From Chloroflexota bacterium (lineage in GTDB: Bacteria; Chloroflexota; UBA11872), in assembly GCA_022821645.1 (NCBI GenBank), contig JAJEDE010000021.1, forward strand, positions 1 through 64,000: a DNA stretch of 64,000 nucleotides, given 5' to 3'. Shown here piece after piece: positions 61,579-64,000 of this stretch; the stretch's first letter is position 1; every line of letters starts with the position of its first letter. The position numbers and the translations under genes were made by a program. Below the pieces are notes generated by a model that was not told the origin of the DNA, did no database searches, and worked only from the letters and a program-made list of their open reading frames with translations.

Positions 61579-62858
61579 GCTGGCGCCAATGTGACGGGGC
61601 GCCGCTGGCTGCGCTCAAACTCTGCGAAGTTATGCCCGTCGGCCCTCAGCAACTCGAAACGCATTCCCTGCTCAACGCCGACAAACCCGATCCCGGCCGC
61701 GCCTGCCGCCTGCCGGAGACCGGCGTTCGATTCGCTCGGCCCGAACGTCGAAGCGTCGATGGCGACCGCCAATGGATAGATTGCGCGGTGGCCGAGCTGG
61801 GTCAGGCTGGTGAGCCATCGCACATCGGGGGAAGGCGTGACAGCCACCAGGCTCGTGCCACGGCCAAGCCCCGCCGCACTGGCCGAAAGAAACTCGTGAA
61901 AGGGTGCCGTGCCAGTGGCTTGAATGACCGCCAGCGTTTCCAGAATGCGCCACAGCTGTTTGAGCCCTTTCTGGGGCTCGATCAGGTGCCGTCCGTGGCG
62001 ACTGAGTGCAACAAAGCCAACCGCCTTGTTGTCGCGCACGAATTGGTGGGCCAACGATGACACGATCTTGACTCCGTACTCCTCGGTGGACTCGTCGCCG
62101 TGGCCAGCCTGAACGTCTCGATGCAGGTCAAGAGCTATCCAGAGATTGGCTGTCGGTTCCAAATCGAATTCTTTGACCAGCAACTGCGAGCGCCTGGCGC
62201 TGGAAAGCCAGTGAATCCGCTTCAGTGGATCGCCCGGTTGAAACTCCCGTAACCCGCCCGCATCTGACGTGACCTGGTGCGTGCGAATCGATGATCGGGA
62301 GGTTCCCACCATTGAACCGGCGGGGATTTCGACGTCCGCCATGATTGATATTGGGGGATAGACCACGACCGTGGTGCGAACGTCAATCCGACGCTCCGAG
62401 GAGAAAATCCCGAACGGGTCGCCAACGCGCAGATCAGTCGGACCGAGACCGTAGAGACCACGCCGTCCCGCGACCCCGCGTGAGATCCAGCGCTTTCGCT
62501 GTCGAGGACCGAGGCTCTCGGCGACGGACGCTTGGTACCCGGGCAATTCCGAATGGTCATCCACTTCCACAAGCAGAATCGGCAGGCGGCTTGTGTTAAC
62601 GAGTTCAAAGTCCTCCTGAACCTCGTCGCCAACGGTGATCTGATGCCCGCGCAGGCGTCGACGCAGCGCCAAAGACCGGGCTGCATTGCGAGTCCACACG
62701 TACGAGAGAAGCACAAGTCCGCCCAGCGCATAGAGCAGCCAATACGCAATGGGCGACGTTGTAACCATGGCGGCGACCAACAAGACGCCCAAGAGGATTA
62801 CGATGGCCGGACGCTCGAGGCTGACTGACGAACCGGTCTCGGACGGCGCGCTTGCCAC
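61575..62858 (-). CDS. DUF58-domain protein
   Basis: About 427 residues. Two N-terminal membrane helices (AIVILLGVLLVAAMVTTSPIA, YALGGLVLLSYVW), a beta-rich middle and the DUF58 segment REFQPGDPLKRIHWLSSARR, followed by a von Willebrand-A-like fold (LWIALDLHRDVQAG). Usually encoded with a MoxR ATPase and a TgpA-type protein; here the second is present but MoxR is not in this operon. The start is uncertain: GTG 62858 has GGAGG just upstream, while GTG 62915 gives a longer form. Confidence 0.88.
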   Translation of the reverse strand: MASAPSETGSSVSLERPAIVILLGVLLVAAMVTTSPIAYWLLYALGGLVLLSYVWTRNAARSLALRRRLRGHQITVGDEVQEDFELVNTSRLPILLVEVDDHSELPGYQASVAESLGPRQRKRWISRGVAGRRGLYGLGPTDLRVGDPFGIFSSERRIDVRTTVVVYPPISIMADVEIPAGSMVGTSRSSIRTHQVTSDAGGLREFQPGDPLKRIHWLSSARRSQLLVKEFDLEPTANLWIALDLHRDVQAGHGDESTEEYGVKIVSSLAHQFVRDNKAVGFVALSRHGRHLIEPQKGLKQLWRILETLAVIQATGTAPFHEFLSASAAGLGRGTSLVAVTPSPDVRWLTSLTQLGHRAIYPLAVAIDASTFGPSESNAGLRQAAGAAGIGFVGVEQGMRFELLRADGHNFAEFERSQRRPVTLAPA

Positions 62859-63029
62859 TAGGCCTCCACCGCCCGCTAGAGCACCCGGTTCCGAGCCCAG
62901 GTGCCTCGTCCACACTTCTTACAGTATGCGCGCTCACCGCCGTGCTCGCCTAGTTTCGCCGCCGTCGAGAGTCCGATTGCTTCATGAGGTCCCGACCTTC
63001 GCATCAGCCGGCGGGATCGCACGATTGCA

Positions 63030-64000
63030 CTACGCCGCGAGACCGAGCACCTGCACCGCAGCGCCCACGGCTGCGCCGGCCAGTATTAGCCATAGCGAGT
63101 TGACCTTGGTGAAGATGAGAACGGCAAGTGCGATCAGTGCCGCCAGGATTGTCGGCACATCGACGAGCGCCGACCGTCCAAGCAACACGAGCACTACGGT
63201 CATCAGGCCCACCGCGGCCGCGTTGACGGCGTCGAGAATTGGTGCGGTCACACTCGAAGACCGCAGGCGTTCCACCAACGGGTGCACCGCTGCCACGAAC
63301 ACAAACGATGGCAAGAAGATGGCTATGGTTGCCACGACGGCACCTGGCACCCCGGCCAGAAGGAATCCAATGAACGTCGCCGTCGTGAACACTGGGCCCG
63401 GCGTCACCTGCCCGATCGCCACGGCATCCAGCAGTTGTGATTCGGTAATCCATCCCATGCGCTCCACAAAGTCGCCACGCAGGAAGGCCAGCAGCACATA
63501 TCCGCTGCCGTAAAGGACGGCGCCAATCTTCAGGAAAAGCAAGGCCATTCCCAGGAGGCTGAACGATGTAGGCGCGGCGGCGACCGCGCCCACGCTGGCG
63601 AGCGGCGCGAACAGTACCCCAGAAAAGCGTCCTGCCAGCCAACGCGGGCGTTGCAGCACGGCTCCCACCGCGCCGCCACCGAAGAGCAGCACTAGTTCAT
63701 TGACGCCCACCAGCCCCAGCGCAATCACCACGGCGGCTAGCAGCCCGGTCTGCCAGCGGCGCACAACCACGCGACCCAGACCCCAGATAGCCTGCGCCAC
63801 GATGGCAATCACGACCGGCTTTAGTCCGTACAGCACCCAGGTCACTGCTGGCGTCGTTCCAAACTCGACATAAACCCATGCCAGCACCGTCACCATGACC
63901 GCAGCCGGGGCGATGAACGCAATCCCGGCGCCCGCAAGCCCCCGCCATCCCGCCCGTTCTCGGCCAAGATGAATCGCCATCTCGGTCGAGTTCGGACCCG
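63030..64000 (-). CDS. chrA: chromate transporter (ChrA), N-terminus outside the window
   Basis: At least 323 residues, open through the window edge. The upstream reading frame adds GPNSTEMAIHLG, the conserved PGPNSTEMA-type motif of CHR-family transporters, so an ATG at 63980 is internal. The second half repeats the motif (GQVTPGPVFTTATFIG). About ten membrane helices. It exports chromate in known members; sulfate-like anions have also been suggested. Confidence 0.9.
   Translation of the reverse strand, partial: GPNSTEMAIHLGRERAGWRGLAGAGIAFIAPAAVMVTVLAWVYVEFGTTPAVTWVLYGLKPVVIAIVAQAIWGLGRVVVRRWQTGLLAAVVIALGLVGVNELVLLFGGGAVGAVLQRPRWLAGRFSGVLFAPLASVGAVAAAPTSFSLLGMALLFLKIGAVLYGSGYVLLAFLRGDFVERMGWITESQLLDAVAIGQVTPGPVFTTATFIGFLLAGVPGAVVATIAIFLPSFVFVAAVHPLVERLRSSSVTAPILDAVNAAAVGLMTVVLVLLGRSALVDVPTILAALIALAVLIFTKVNSLWLILAGAAVGAAVQVLGLAA

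Noticed and set aside
1-64000. CRISPR array
   Set aside because: No regular repeat-spacer pattern was seen; the A, B and MITE repeats are irregularly spaced.

Overview
A 64 kb window of a high-GC bacterial chromosome. It was read by eye, with no database search, so family names rest on motifs, length and gene order. The best guess for the host is a Chloroflexota bacterium, perhaps a marine or sponge-associated lineage (inference). The clues are the number of sulfatases, phytanoyl-CoA dioxygenase-like enzymes and enolase-superfamily dehydratases, and a secreted WD40 protein whose N-terminal GGxxxLGFP-type modules I associate with Chloroflexota. GTG and TTG starts are common.

Positions 1-14 kb form an accessory, repeat-rich region. 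It opens with the 3' end of an IS110-type transposase. Three cytoplasmic type I sulfatases follow, two of which are copies of one duplicated segment. Then come a PIN-domain/partner pair, a large adenine DNA methyltransferase with a nuclease-like N-terminus, an Mrr-type restriction enzyme, a truncated methyltransferase remnant and several small membrane proteins. The gaps are packed with palindromic repeats, four MITE-like elements, a perfect 24-bp hairpin and a possible structured RNA.

Positions 14-40 kb are metabolic. A DegT-type aminotransferase, two tandem membrane desaturases and an SRPBCC protein come first. A complete branched-chain amino acid-type ABC operon follows (binding protein, two permeases, two ATPases). 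Next are tandem PhyH dioxygenases facing a Gfo/Idh/MocA oxidoreductase, a pair of uncharacterised membrane proteins, and sugar-acid genes (two enolase-superfamily dehydratases, an UxuA-type mannonate dehydratase, another Gfo/Idh/MocA enzyme, a class IV aminotransferase). A zinc/manganese-type ABC transporter split over two divergent transcripts closes this part.

Positions 41-51 kb hold lipid genes (cyclopropane synthase, acyl-CoA desaturase, later HpnB), a 14-bladed WD40 protein, another PhyH enzyme, a tRNA-Pro(GGG), a glycosyltransferase and a Cas4/RecB-like Fe-S nuclease.

Positions 51-58 kb carry a minus-strand run of secG, pdxA2, a four-carbon sugar-acid kinase, a LarA-type racemase, a fumarylacetoacetate-hydrolase-family enzyme, an alpha/beta hydrolase lacking its nucleophile Ser, and hpt. 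This suggests a catabolic route for four-carbon aldonic acids. A Mug-type DNA glycosylase faces away. Positions 58-63 kb hold an operon of DUF58, a cysteine-free transglutaminase-like membrane protein and three small membrane proteins. The window ends inside a chromate-transporter gene.
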